Positions 32,186-43,351 of a DNA stretch of 64,000 nt are shown here, piece by piece (the first letter of the stretch is position 1; every line of letters starts with the position of its first letter). The notes under the pieces are model-generated. The model saw only the letters and a list, made by a program, of their open reading frames with translations. It was not told where the DNA came from and ran no database searches. Origin of the DNA: Canna indica (Eukaryota; Streptophyta; Magnoliopsida; Zingiberales; Cannaceae); assembly GCA_034359265.1 (NCBI GenBank), contig CP136898.1:36417501-36481500 (forward strand), given 5' to 3'. A program made the translations under genes and the position numbers.

Positions 32186-34800
32186 AAAGGATAAGAGATG
32201 TCTATCTAAGCAAGGGAATGAAGAACACATATTTACATGAGGTTGAGACTCTAAGGAGTATTTTTCATGAAACATGAAAATCTCAACCTTAGGGATGGAA
32301 AACAAGAATTTAATGAGAAACACAATCATACATGATATGTTCAAAAACTACATAGTTGAATTCGAAATTGAATCATGTATTTTCTTAAAATGAATATTAT
32401 TTCTTTTTCATGACATTTTTAGAAATCATTCAAACTTTCAAAATACCAAGATATGGTTATTTAACTCATGTATATCAAGTTTGAGATAAAACTAATGTCA
32501 TTTAATTCAAATTTGAACTTAGCATGTTTTCATTTGAAATAAGCATGAAAACTATGAAACTGCTAAGTCTCAAGTTTTGCTATCTACTCATGTTTTCTTA
32601 TATTTAGTCATCTAGACATCAAACATGAGATAATGTAAGTCTATGAATTAAGTTTGGGCTTAGGATGAGATTTTTAGGGTACTTTGTTGACTTAAGTCAA
32701 CTTATACTTCTAGTTTTCAAAAATTACCCTTGTTTATACAAAATCATGTTTTTGACAAATATTTTTGAAACCAATTTTTGGATGAAAATTCTTGATACCA
32801 AATATTGAATGGTCATTTGAAATGCATGTATCAAGTTTGAACTCAAAATGAATTAAAAAAATTAAAGTCCATTTTTCATCCTACATTGATTTTAATGAAA
32901 ACACTAGATATTTTTAGCTTTCATTCAAGAATTCAAAATCATTTCTAGAAATGATTTTACTCAAGAAATTTTGTGAATGATATTAGAAATGGAATTCAAA
33001 TGGTATTCATGAGTTTTCATTTGAAGTTTTTGAAGAAAAATCAAAGTATCAGAAAGATTGATATTTCAAATAAGGATACTTTGTGTTTTGAAAATCCAAC
33101 TTCAAAAATTCATATTAAATTAGATTCTTGATGAAACTTTTTGAAATTTTTACTGATAAAATTAGATTTTTCAGTGAATGTGTAGTTTCAAGAATCATCT
33201 AAAAATAATTTTTCTATATTTTTCTATAAATAACTGAAATTACTACCAAATGTAGGTTGAAGTGATATTTTAGTAATTTTCAATTATTCTTAAAACTTGT
33301 TCATTTTTCATTCAAACTTTCATGACATCACATGATGGTCATGTAAAGAGTATATGTCAAGTTTGGAACAAAAATTATGTCCTTAAGTCAAGATATCAAC
33401 CTAGCATGATTTCATTTAAAACTAAACTAGTTTTTATGAAACTTGCTAAGTTTCAATCTTAACATTTACTCATGATTTTTCAAATTTAAACCTATGAATA
33501 CCTAACATGAGTAAATCTAAACATGTTCCATAAGTATGGATTGAAAATGAGACCATTAGGTCAACATAGTTCAAGAGAGGTAAACATGAATTGACCTCTA
33601 TTGTCATTTTATCCATATCCATATGAATTATTCACTCTAAGTGCATGGAAATATGTCATACCTGTTCCTAAACATGTTTATGAGGTTTGAACTTAAAATG
33701 AAATGTCCAAGTCAATTTGTTGACTTGGGTCAAACTTTTTCAACCTTAAGTCCTCTAATGTGATATGGTTATCACATTGTTCATCTAGACATGAATTTTC
33801 AATTTTAAATACCTAGACTTATGTGATATGTGTATCTAAACATGTTCATTAGGTATTCTACTCAAAATGAGGTCTCTAATAAGAGTTTTAACTTAGAGCA
33901 AGTTTCATTCAATCAAGATATCATGAAATTGTCTAAGCTATCAAAATATTTTCCTACTCATGAAATTTCATATATTATCATGCAACATCAATCATGAGTA
34001 TAAAGACATCATTGAACATGAATGTTCAATTATTTTACAAAGATTTTTGCAAAATTAAAACCATACATTTTCCTTAGAAATTTTGCCCAACCTTTTTCAT
34101 TTACTTTTCAAATTCTTCTAGATAGCATAGCTTTCCAGTTTTTAACTTCATTAGTATCATAATGAAATAATAAGACTACTTAGTAAGCTCATATACTAAA
34201 TAGCACAAGTTTGGTACAAAGTTTCATTTAAAATCTTAACCTATGCTAGATAGTGAAGATTCATTTTAATGATGTATTTCATGATATCTAAATGAATCTA
34301 AAGAGATCTTAGAATATGACATATTTGAAGAGTAAGATCTCTAAGTTTGTTTAACTAGTTTGGACTTAAAATAACTGGTTTCATTTGATGAAATTTGCCT
34401 AAGTGATAAAATTCTACATACTCATGAAAATTCAAGGGTTATAGCATGCAATCCTAATCATGAGTATAGAGACATAATTTAAACTTAACCATTAAGGTAT
34501 AACACTAAGCTTTTGAATTAATTGAAGTTATACCCTATTCAAGAAAGTTTAGCCAAACTAATTTTTTATTCTAGTTATTAGCCTTCCTAAAAACTTATAA
34601 CTTGCAAATATACTTCATGAATAGGAAATAAAACCAAATCTACATGCAAGCTATCAAACTAAATAGTGAAGAGAAACACCAAGTATCATTTTCAAAATTC
34701 AATTTCATTAAATAGCATGGATTCATTTTCAAAGGAATTTTTCATGATAACAAAATGAATCAAGAGATCTCAAAATATAAAATTTTGAAACATAAGATCT
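32186..34800 (-). other. Non-coding 3' region of element B with roughly 170-bp periodicity
   Basis: The motif ATGTNTATNAAGTTTGRAC with AAAATGA recurs near 32466, 32640, 32823, 33350, 33520, 33671 and 33839. Intervals are about 150-183 bp, or three times 176. No coding frame is visible. Confidence 0.55.
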
Positions 34801-34891
34801 CCAACCCTTCATATTGGTTGAAAACCGAAAGACCACAATGTGCCTATGATTTAGAACCGCAAAGTCGCTTAGGCCCATTATAGGCCACCTG

Positions 34892-34907
34892 GGTCTCCGA
34901 AGAGATC
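34892..34907 (-). other. Conserved C(UUCG)G hairpin, element B
   Basis: Minus-strand GATCTCTTCGGAGACC: a TCTC/GAGA stem with C(UUCG)G loop, about 235 bases after the gag end. The surrounding 120 bp match 7260-7385. Confidence 0.5.
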
Positions 34908-35141
34908 GAAAATCAAAATCAAAAATATTTTCAAAAGAAGTCTTTTGCAAGAGTGGGGAAAATAACTCAATTAAACATGGTATCATAAACTTCAACTAAG
35001 ATAAAACAATGCAAGTTAGAAGATGATACCGAAATAGTTTTGATGTCAACTTTACCTAAGGCATCAAGGTAGCTTGAAGTTGCAACCAATGAGGGATTCA
35101 TCATTCAAGTCCATGATCAACTCCAATACACCACTTCTCAT

Positions 35142-36756
35142 TCATCCTTGTGTGGTAGCTCCCCTTACAAAAGAAGATGAAATTTTTGGTACCCAAATAG
35201 CTTTGGGTCCTTGGGGGTGAGTTGGCCTAGTAATCCAAAGTGTCTTCACAACACTTGGGTTCATTTTGAATGCGCAATCATATATAGCATGCCCAAATAC
35301 ACCACAACAAAAGCAATGTCCATTAAATTTCTTTTGGTTTTTGTTATGGACATGAGATTTAATTTTAGAATGTTTGTCATTTGAAACATGATGAGTATGA
35401 GCATTCTTGAAGGAAACAATTTTCTTTTGAATATGAGATTTGATGTTGGAATACTTGATATGAGAAGCATGATGTGCATAAGCATTCTTGAAAGAAACAT
35501 TTGTATTTCTAGAATTCTTAGAAGATGAATTGCTAGATAAATTATTGACTTTCTTATTTAGACAAACAACCTTATTTTTCAAATCATTCATTGATCTTTG
35601 AATAGCATGCAATTGAGTTTTTAGCATGATATTTTCATTCTTTAAATTTTCATTTTTATTTTTCAAGTCATTAACTTCTAGAGTTAATGTATCATGGCAA
35701 TGATCAATCATGTTAGTTTTCAATTTTTAATTTACATTCTTCAAATCATCATTTTCATTTTTCAAATTCATATTCTCACTTTTTAAGTCTTCAATTTCAA
35801 TCTTAAAATTGTCATGACAAGAATTAACAACACTAGTATTCAATTTATCTTTCTCTAATTCATGCACATGAGAACTAAGCCTTAAATTTTCTTTCTTTAA
35901 TTTTTTATTTTCCTTATTATTTTTCACAAGCAAGACATACATTTTTTGATATTCCTCAACTAGTTCCTCATATGGCATGTCAAATGAACTAGAGGAGCTA
36001 TGACTATCATTATCAATGAAATTTTTATCATGACAAGAAGTTGAGGGATTTACCTCATTTTTTAATCCCATGAGGCACAATTGACAAGTAGCTCTATTGC
36101 CATGATGAGAGGATGCTTCAAGGGACTCGGAGGACGATGTAGAAGTATTTGACGTCTTCCTTGCTTTGTTTTTCAATAGTGGGCAATTGTTCTTGATATG
36201 CCCCTTCTCCTTGCACAAATGACAAATCACTTTTTTTTCGGCTTCTTGATTTGCTTCTTTGGCTAGAAGCACTAAAATCATTAAAACCGAGGTTAGTACT
36301 AGGGGGGTGACCATTGTCATCACCACCCTCAACATAAGTAGTAAGCTCTTCGGTTTTAGCATAATCGTATAACATATTCAATGTTGCCCATATATCAAAA
36401 GCCGAATTGCAATGCATGACCTTTTCAAAGATGCTATTAGGTAAGGTACAAAATATGGAATACATAGCATCTCCATTATATTAAAATATTTTTTTGTTAT
36501 GTTCACTCCAATCATGCATGTCTACCTTAGGTTCAATGTATTTTAGTTTAATCATGTTGTAAACATCAAGACCTCTAGTCTTTAGGTAAGTGTACATCCT
36601 AGACTTCCAAAGACCAAAGTTTGATTCAACAAACCTAGGAGGTGAAGGCGCTACACTCTCTAGAGCCATTTTTAGATCGAGATGAATTATAGAAGGGATT
36701 GTGAGATCATAATCTACGACCCGCTCTGATACCAATTGTGGGCAAAATGACAACAC
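35142..36756 (-). pseudogene. Sirevirus-like gag of element B, nearly complete but broken
   Basis: The N-terminus (36720-36481) reads VESNFGLWKSRMYTYLKTRG. The UBN2-type part continues at 36465 (FEKVMHCNSAFDIWATLNML, YDYAKTEEL). The first zinc knuckle CHLCKEKGHIKNNC is followed by a Ser-rich stretch and a long coiled coil (EEYQKMYVLLVKNNKENKKL). After a stop near 35725 comes more coiled coil, then a second knuckle-like CFCCGVFGHAIYDC and the tail HPQGPKAIWVPK, which in full elements leads into protease. Here pol is missing and non-coding DNA follows. At least two frameshifts or stops (about 36480, 36360-36120, 35725) inactivate it. It is the best copy in the window for the family's gag. Confidence 0.8.
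36723..36734 (-). promoter_or_regulatory. Primer-binding site complementary to initiator Met tRNA (element B)
   Basis: The plus strand reads GCTCTGATACCA, the exact complement of TGGTATCAGAGC. It lies two bases from the LTR border, the standard place in Ty1/copia elements. Confidence 0.88.
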
Positions 36757-38495
36757 TATAGGGGAGTGAATAGTATGTTTACTAATTCAATTAGCCTAAA
36801 TCCAATTTTAAACGATTACTTAGATCGATTAGGCAATTTGCAATTCAATATGATTAAATGCGGAAGCTTATAAATGATTCAGCAATTTAAGCACAACAAA
36901 ATGAAAGCAATGCAAACACGTAATTTATAGTGGTTCGGCCCCAATGCCTACTCCACTACCTAAACACCCCGCTTAGGATTTCCAAACTAGTTTTACTAAA
37001 TTAGTTTTCATTTCCCTTACACCCGAGGACTTTTCACCGAAGAGACGCACTCTCGACCTAAGGCACTTCCACACCCGGAAGTCACCGCCTTCTTATCGAG
37101 AGTCATCTTCCACCTCAACCCTAAGGGATAACTAAACTAATCCTAGTAAAAGCTAAGTTTACACAAGTGGCTTTACTCCTTCTACACCAAGGATACCACT
37201 TCACACAGAAGACCAAACACCCGGTCTTCTACAAAAGCACAAATTAAACACAGTTTAAATAACAATAAAAGTTACAATGAAAAGAGCTAAGGATAAAACA
37301 AAAAATGAATGCTCTTTTCAAGCCTTGTAGCCTCCAACTTGTCAGAAGAAATGCTTTGAGTAAAAGCTGAGTTGAGGAGCAGAGTGTGCGCAAGAAGTTG
37401 TCGCCTGAAGAATCGAGCACAAGCCCTTTGTCTTTTGGACGGCTTTGATCTCTCTTATGGATGCTCAATGATGACTGTAGGAATGAGAGAAGAAGAATTA
37501 AATGAATCATACGATGGTATATTTATATCTTACGAAGAAATGACACCTTCAACGGATAGAAAACTATATGTTGTAGAGCACCGGTCGAATGGTCGGTCGA
37601 CCGACCTATCGACCGATCATTCGACCGCTTCACATCTGTCTGTAGTCTGTCGACCGACGGGTCGATCGCTAGACGCCACTGTTCGTTCTCGACCTTCGGT
37701 CGACCGACGCGATCTCGCATCTCGGGTATCCGCAGATCGGTTGACCGCCAACCTTACTGCCCATTTTGGGCTTTGGTCGATCGACCGAACCTGAGCTGAA
37801 CAAGGCAGACAGCTATATTCTGCTTGGTTTTTATGGTTCCATTTTCACTAAGTCTACTTATATAATATTTATTAATTTTAAGTTAAATAACTTTATAAGT
37901 TATTTAACTTTAAAACATAAATGTTATATAAGGATTATACCCCATTTGAATTCAATAAAAATATCTAGAAAATCAAAATCCCTAAGGATCAAAATCTAGT
38001 TCTTGGGATCTAGTATAAAACGAAAATTTCCTAATCTTTTGGGTCAAATAAGGATATGCTAAAGGCTTCCAAAAAATTCTAAAAAATACATTGTTATCTA
38101 GTTTTGACCCAAGCAATAATTACCGCCATTTTTTATTTCAAGAAATGGTTTGGATCATATAGCCCTCCAATGAGCTCCCTAGTCTTAGTGAATTTCAGGA
38201 CGATCCCGAAATTTCATGGTTTGGGATTTGGGATAGATTTTTGGGTTTCTTATGCATCATCATGAGGATTATATTAATTTCTAAACACCCTAAACCTAAA
38301 CTCCCTTTCTTGAAGATTCCCGAGCGCCGACGAGCATCCTTGTCGATTTATCCGATTTCTTTGATCGCGAACGTCGCGCACTAACCGATATGGAACCTGA
38401 AAGATATTCTCAATGAAATCATTAGTCTCATGTTTGTTATCATCAAAACCATCAAAACCGAGATTAAGGCTAAGGTTGAAAACCTAAAGCCAACA
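36737..38495 (-). repeat. 5' LTR of element B, rich in GTCGAC palindromes
   Basis: Starts TGTGGGCAAAATG and ends AAGCCAACA. The extra block at 37580-37790 holds several CGGTCGACCGAC palindromes. It directly abuts gag sequence in the other orientation at 38496. Confidence 0.8.
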
Positions 38496-39483
38496 ATTTG
38501 GGCTACTTTGAACATGCTTTATGATTATGCTAAAACTGAAGAACTTGTTAGCCTAAGTGAAGGAGACGATGACAATTATCATACTCTTATATCTAATAAA
38601 GTTCTTGATGCTAATAGTGCATCTAGCCAAAGAAGTATAAAGAGTCGGAAGAGAAATGTGATATGTCACCTATGCAATAAGAAATAACATGTGAAGAAGA
38701 ATTGCTCTAGTATGAAGAACAAGGCAAAACGGAGGTCAAATGCTTCCACTCATTGACGTGCATCAAGTGAAGCTTCCTCATATCATGATCACAAAGCTAA
38801 CATCATGAACATCTATGAGGAGGTATGCTCTTCTTCTAGCCATGATAATCATAATCATATATAGATCTAATCCATCTAGTTTCTCGGATCTTCTTTATGA
38901 TGAATTATTAGACGAATGTAAAATTATGTATGCCTTGATCGTTAAAAAGGATAAAGAAAATTAAAAATTAAAAGAAGAAAATTTGACACTTAGTTATCAT
39001 TTACATGAAGTAAAAGTAGAAAATGAGAAACTAAAAATTAGTGTCACTAATTCATGTCATGATATCTTAGACATTGACGCTGAGGATTTGAAAAACAAAA
39101 ATGACATTTTGAAAAAGGAAAATAGCTTGTTAAAAACTCAATTGCATGCATTGTATAAATCTATTAATGATTTAAAAAATGAAATGTTGATTTTGAATAG
39201 GAAGATTAATGCTTCCTCTCTTAAAAGTTCTAGAAATCGAAATGATTCATCTAGGAAACCCCAAAACAAAAATGTTTTTTTTAAGAATGCTCATGTTCAT
39301 CATAACTCACATGTTAAGAATTCCAATGCTAGATCCCATATCCATAGTATAAATAAAAAGAAATTTAATGGACATTATTTTTGTTGTGATATTTTTGGCC
39401 ATGCCATTAATGATTGTGTTTTCAAAAAAAAATCAAGTATAGCTAGGACAGTTTGGATTCCTAGGCCATCTAACCCGCAATGA
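38496..39483 (+). pseudogene. Sirevirus-like gag of element C, 5'-truncated
   Basis: Starts at IWATLNMLYDYAKTEEL. The zinc knuckle CHLCNKK is cut by a TAA in place of the usual glycine codon near 38686. Coiled-coil sequence (LHEVKVENEKLKISV) runs from 38983 to about 39220. The second knuckle-like FCCDIFGHAINDC precedes the tail WIPRPSNPQ, stop at 39481. More stops lie at 38755 and 38860. It is homologous to the gags at 35142-36756 and 44696-45384. Confidence 0.72.
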
Positions 39484-39783
39484 CCCAAAGTCATTTGGGT
39501 ACCAAAAGTTTTTTGTTCTTTTGTAAGGGGGAGTTACCACACAAGGATGAATCACAAATGAAATATTGAAGTTGACCTTGGATTCGGATGAAAAAATCTT
39601 CATGAGGTTGCAACTTCAAGTCATCATGATGCCTTAGTAAGGTTGGCATCAAAAATACATCGATATCATTCTTATCACTTAATTCCTATATTATAGTTGG
39701 AATTTTGATACATAAATAACATTGGTTGATTTCCATGCTCTCGTTACATTTCTCGAAAAATATTTTTTTATTTTTGATTCCCT

Positions 39784-39799
39784 GGTCTCTTCGGAGATC
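39784..39799 (+). other. Conserved C(UUCG)G hairpin, element C
   Basis: GGTCTCTTCGGAGATC: a six-pair stem including one G-U pair, closed by C(UUCG)G, about 300 bases after the gag end. The following AAATCGAAGGCTTA and GGCCTTTCGGTTT blocks match elements A and B. Confidence 0.55.
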
Positions 39800-41614
39800 T
39801 TAGTAGCCTATAAAGGGTTAATGAGACCTTGCGGTTCTAAATCGAAGGCTTATTATGGCCTTTCGGTTTACAACCAATAGGAATGGTTGGAGATCTTATT
39901 TTTCAAAATTTTATATTTTGATTCATTTCGGTATCACTTTGACTTATTTATAAATGAATCTCTACTACTTAGCAAAGTAGGTATTTTGAAAATAATACTT
40001 GATCCTTCTCTTTGCTGTTTAGCACGATAACTCACTAGTAGATATGGTTTGATTACTATTAATGAAGTATACTTGCAAGTTATTGAAAATGGAAGGTTAT
40101 CTTCAAGGAAATGGGGAAAGAAAATAAAATCTATGGAATTCTACAAGAAATGATGTATGAGCGTTAATTTGGTAAAAATTCTTGCATGACGCATCTTTTC
40201 TCTTGATTAAATGAATTTCATATGCTTATGAATGATCTTGCATGTTGTTTGAGTAAAATAGTATAAATAAGAAATTTTGAATATAAAGAGTCTCCAAAAT
40301 CTTGACTCTCTTTAAGATTACATATTATAGATAGATTTTTAATTTGGAATCTTGTATCTTGATTGACAAGTTTGTCATGAGCATAAATTGCAAAATAATC
40401 ACACTTAAACAAGTATCTTGATAGATACATAAAATTTCATATTTCAAGCAAATAAAAATGTGATGAGTTGATGTATTGAAAAATTGATATATATTATTAA
40501 AATTGCATAAAATTTGTAGTAAAACTCTATATGCTCAAAAACATCATTATAAGTGATCTAGACAATATCTTACCAAATCAGGGGATCCAACGATAGAAAT
40601 CTAAGGTTTCGCATAAAGTCCAAATATTTACGAAAATGCCACTGTGAACTTGAGGCTTTTCTAGAAAATTGTAGAGATGTCATTTTTGAGTAATTCTTGA
40701 TTTTATGGAATCCTCGGGAAGCCTAGTTCATGTAGAAAAAGTTTCATAACATTCCAATATTTAGATCTCTCAAAATAATTTTCTTTGTAAGCACTAGAAA
40801 ACACACTTCAGCTCGACCGGTCGCACGACATGCGATCGCCCGATCGATCGGCGGACAGAAAATGATCATGTCCACCCATTTGGCCGACTATTTTAATCTG
40901 AGTCCTTCAACATAAGCTTTTAAGCCCGAAACTAGGGCTTCTCTCTCCATTCCAACCGGCCACTCACCCCCATTTCTTGGATCACCACTTCTAAGGTAAA
41001 AACTTAACTCTTACCTCTAACACATGAGTTAGTTCATCATGTTGAGTAGATCTTTCATCTTCCTTCATCTCATTGTCTAAGTTTACTCATAAAATCATGG
41101 TTCATGCTTTTCTACTCTATGCATGGTGGTTTTTCCTTGACATTTTCGGCTCAAAATAAGTTCTAGGGAAGAAAAATCAAACTTCTTGTGTCTTTTGTGT
41201 GTTTAAAAGCTTTCTCTCCATGAAATCTCATATTTTTCATATTTTTTTGTTTTGTTTGTTGTTGTTAAAAGGGATCTTCATGATGATTCAAATTTCTCAT
41301 TTTCATTTTGCCAATTTTTTTTTAAAAAAGAAAAATGTCAAAACAAAAGAGTGTTCTATGTGTTGGTTTTCTTTCTTTTGTGTTCTCTCTTTTTTTTATT
41401 CTTTTTGTAGATCAAATTATGCATATTGGTGTCTTAAAAATTCTATTTCTTAAAAAAATATTTTTTAAACAAAAAGGAAGAAAAATAAATTTTGGGCTAA
41501 TACGTTGATATTTAATATTAAAATTATAATGTTTTTCTCTCAAGAAGAAACATAGGAAAAAGATTCTTGTAAAAATTCATGTTGATCTTAAAAGTGTCCA
41601 TTCTCTTTGATTTA
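39800..41614 (+). other. Non-coding spacer of element C with a possible leader intron
   Basis: No credible frame. GTCGAC-like GCTCGACCGGTCGCACG occurs near 40813. The stretch 40880-40995 looks like a leader (pyrimidine-rich, ending CACTTCTAAG before GTAAAAAC). GATTTAG at 41608-41614 would be a fitting splice acceptor just before the additional ORF. Confidence 0.35.
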
Positions 41615-41672
41615 GGTGCATACATTACCCACCAAAGCTAATTATATGCACATAATTCTAGTTGTCTTGCAA

Positions 41673-42860
41673 ATGGCACCCAAGATAAAACTTTCAAGTT
41701 TGCCCGATAATGTTGTAACCTCCATAGGCAAGACTCAAGTCCCTAGGTTCATAGACAGAACCATCTTACAAACTCGTCCAGTGAACCTAGGAGACCTAGA
41801 AAAATATGACATTAGAAGTAGGCTTGCAGCCCTGGGATGGGTAGAATACATAGGGAGACATGTACCAATGTGTTCCATATTGGTAAAGGCATTCTTCTCT
41901 AACCTAGTTATAGATAAGACTAGACTAGGTGACTCACTAGTCCTTAGATCTGAAATCCTAGGTAAATCCATAGTCATCACTGAAACAACCATTAGGGATG
42001 CCTTTGGGTTCCCTCTGCTATGAAGATTAATATATAACATGTCCACACACCACTTTCATGAGGATTTTCCTAGTTCTGAGGTTGTGTCAACCATTTATCC
42101 TGAAGGTTACCAGGGGATGCTTCATACTCAAAGCATCAAACTGTCAACTACTACTATGATTATGCATCTTGTCATTGCTTATAATATACTTCCTAGGGCA
42201 GGACATTATAATGAGGTAACCAGCACGAGCACTAGAGTGCTCTTTTATGCTATGACCCGTAGACCTATAAACGTTCATGATCTTATGCTTCGTTACATAG
42301 CAGATGTTCATGCCTCTAGAAAGCAAGCCCTATCCTATGCCACAGTAATCTCTCATTTCATCTATGCTGCTGGGGTAAATAGGTCCAAATTTGAAATAGA
42401 GTCTGTGCCCAAAGCAATAAACACATATACCCTATATCGGATGAAAATACTTGAAAACCAGCGTGGTAAGAGGGTACGGGGGGCACCTGAGGTGCACAAC
42501 GATGATGATGAGGAGGAGGACAGGGATGAGGCAGATGCTAGTGGAAGCTCGTCAGCTGCTACTCATATTGAGTGTTTGGGAGAGTTGGAGCATCGATTTG
42601 CTCAATTTCATATTGACCAACTAGAATGGAATAGAGGTACGACAGGGCGTCTAGACGAGTACGGCCAACACATCAATCAGTATGATCAGATAATCGATGA
42701 GTACGATCATCGCATTGATGAGTATGGTCAACGCATCGATCAGTACAGTCAGAGAGTTGATGAGTATGGCCATCGCGTTGATGAGATGTATGGTCGGGTG
42801 GATGAGATATGGCAATACTATCAGACGCATCTGCCACCTCCACCACCTGAGGATGATTAG
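41673..42860 (+). pseudogene. Additional ORF of element C: putative plant transposon protein domain, one in-frame TGA
   Basis: The frame runs 395 codons from ATG 41673 (AAATGGC context) to TAG 42858-42860, with one internal stop, TGA at 42021-42023 (codon 117). An earlier in-frame ATG lies at 41646. The N-terminal two thirds (PRFIDRTILQTRPVNLGDLE, GWVEYIGRHVPMCSILVKAF, AFGFPLL, then IMHLVIAYNILPRAGHYNEV) resemble the putative plant transposon protein family found in ORFs of plant retrotransposons; function unknown. An acidic linker (DDDEEEDRDEADASG) follows. Then come about seven heptads of the DEYGQRI type (codons about 328-380) encoded by a 21-bp repeat, a probable coiled coil, and a Pro-rich end. 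It sits in sense between the gag remnant and the 3' LTR, the place of env-like or extra ORFs in Sireviruses. The TGA may be a CpG-decayed CGA or a readthrough stop. Confidence 0.68.
42655..42811 (+). repeat. 21-bp coding minisatellite (heptad repeats)
   Basis: About seven copies of GATGAGTAYGGYCAWCGCATY-like units encode DEYGQRI heptads in the additional ORF. Confidence 0.8.
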
Positions 42861-43099
42861 TCCCACTGTTGCATGATGTCATTCATTCTATGGACTTGTG
42901 TTAACACTATACTTTGCTTAAACTACTTTGTATTTATATTTGAGACTACTTGCCTTTATATTTATGTGGTTACGTTGAACATATTATTGTTGCACTTAAC
43001 TATGTAAGGATTGCATGATGTTGCACTTAATCATATGATTTATCATTAACATGAATGGCTCATATTTTTCCTTATTTTTTAAGAACCATTTTTTATCGA

Positions 43100-43350
43100 T
43101 GACAAAAGGGGGAGAAGAGTGTTCATCATTACGAGTTAACATCTTTCAAATTAGGCATGATGATAGGGGGAGAGTAAGATATGCATATTGACAGAGGGAG
43201 CATAAATATAATATGTGTTGTATTCATCATCTTTTAATGCTATCAAATATGCACTTATAAACTCATGCTTCACACTAATTGATTAATACATTACATATAA
43301 ATTTTTTGTTCTTTATCATCGATGGTTTGTCATCATCAAAAAGAGGGAGA
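43100..43350 (+). promoter_or_regulatory. Repeated polypurine tracts before the 3' LTR of element C
   Basis: ACAAAAGGGGGAGAAGAG (about 43102), GATAGGGGGAGAG (about 43162), ACAGAGGGAG (about 43191) and AAAAAGAGGGAGA (43338-43350, touching the LTR). The order mirrors elements A and B. Confidence 0.7.
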
Positions 43351-43351
43351 T

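Larger units (their letters stand above)
30613..38495 (-). mobile_element. Element B: gag-only Sirevirus-like retrotransposon
   Basis: Minus-strand layout: 3' LTR 30613-31932, polypurine tracts 31933-32185, non-coding repeats to 35141, gag 36756-35142, primer-binding site 36723-36734, 5' LTR 36737-38495. There is no pol. The two LTRs differ visibly and in length (about 1.32 against 1.76 kb; the right one has extra GTCGAC-rich DNA). The flanks CTAGG (left) and ATTTG (right) do not match. The two LTRs may therefore come from different insertions joined by recombination. Confidence 0.72.

Noticed and set aside
36120..36362. Protease or integrase after the gag knuckle
   Set aside because: Checked for DTG/DSG, HHCC and reverse-transcriptase YVDDM-type motifs across 31933-36756 and 38496-43350; none found.
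30613..38495. Element B as one intact insertion with a target duplication
   Set aside because: Flanking 5-mers differ and the LTRs differ in length and sequence, so I keep only the structural description.
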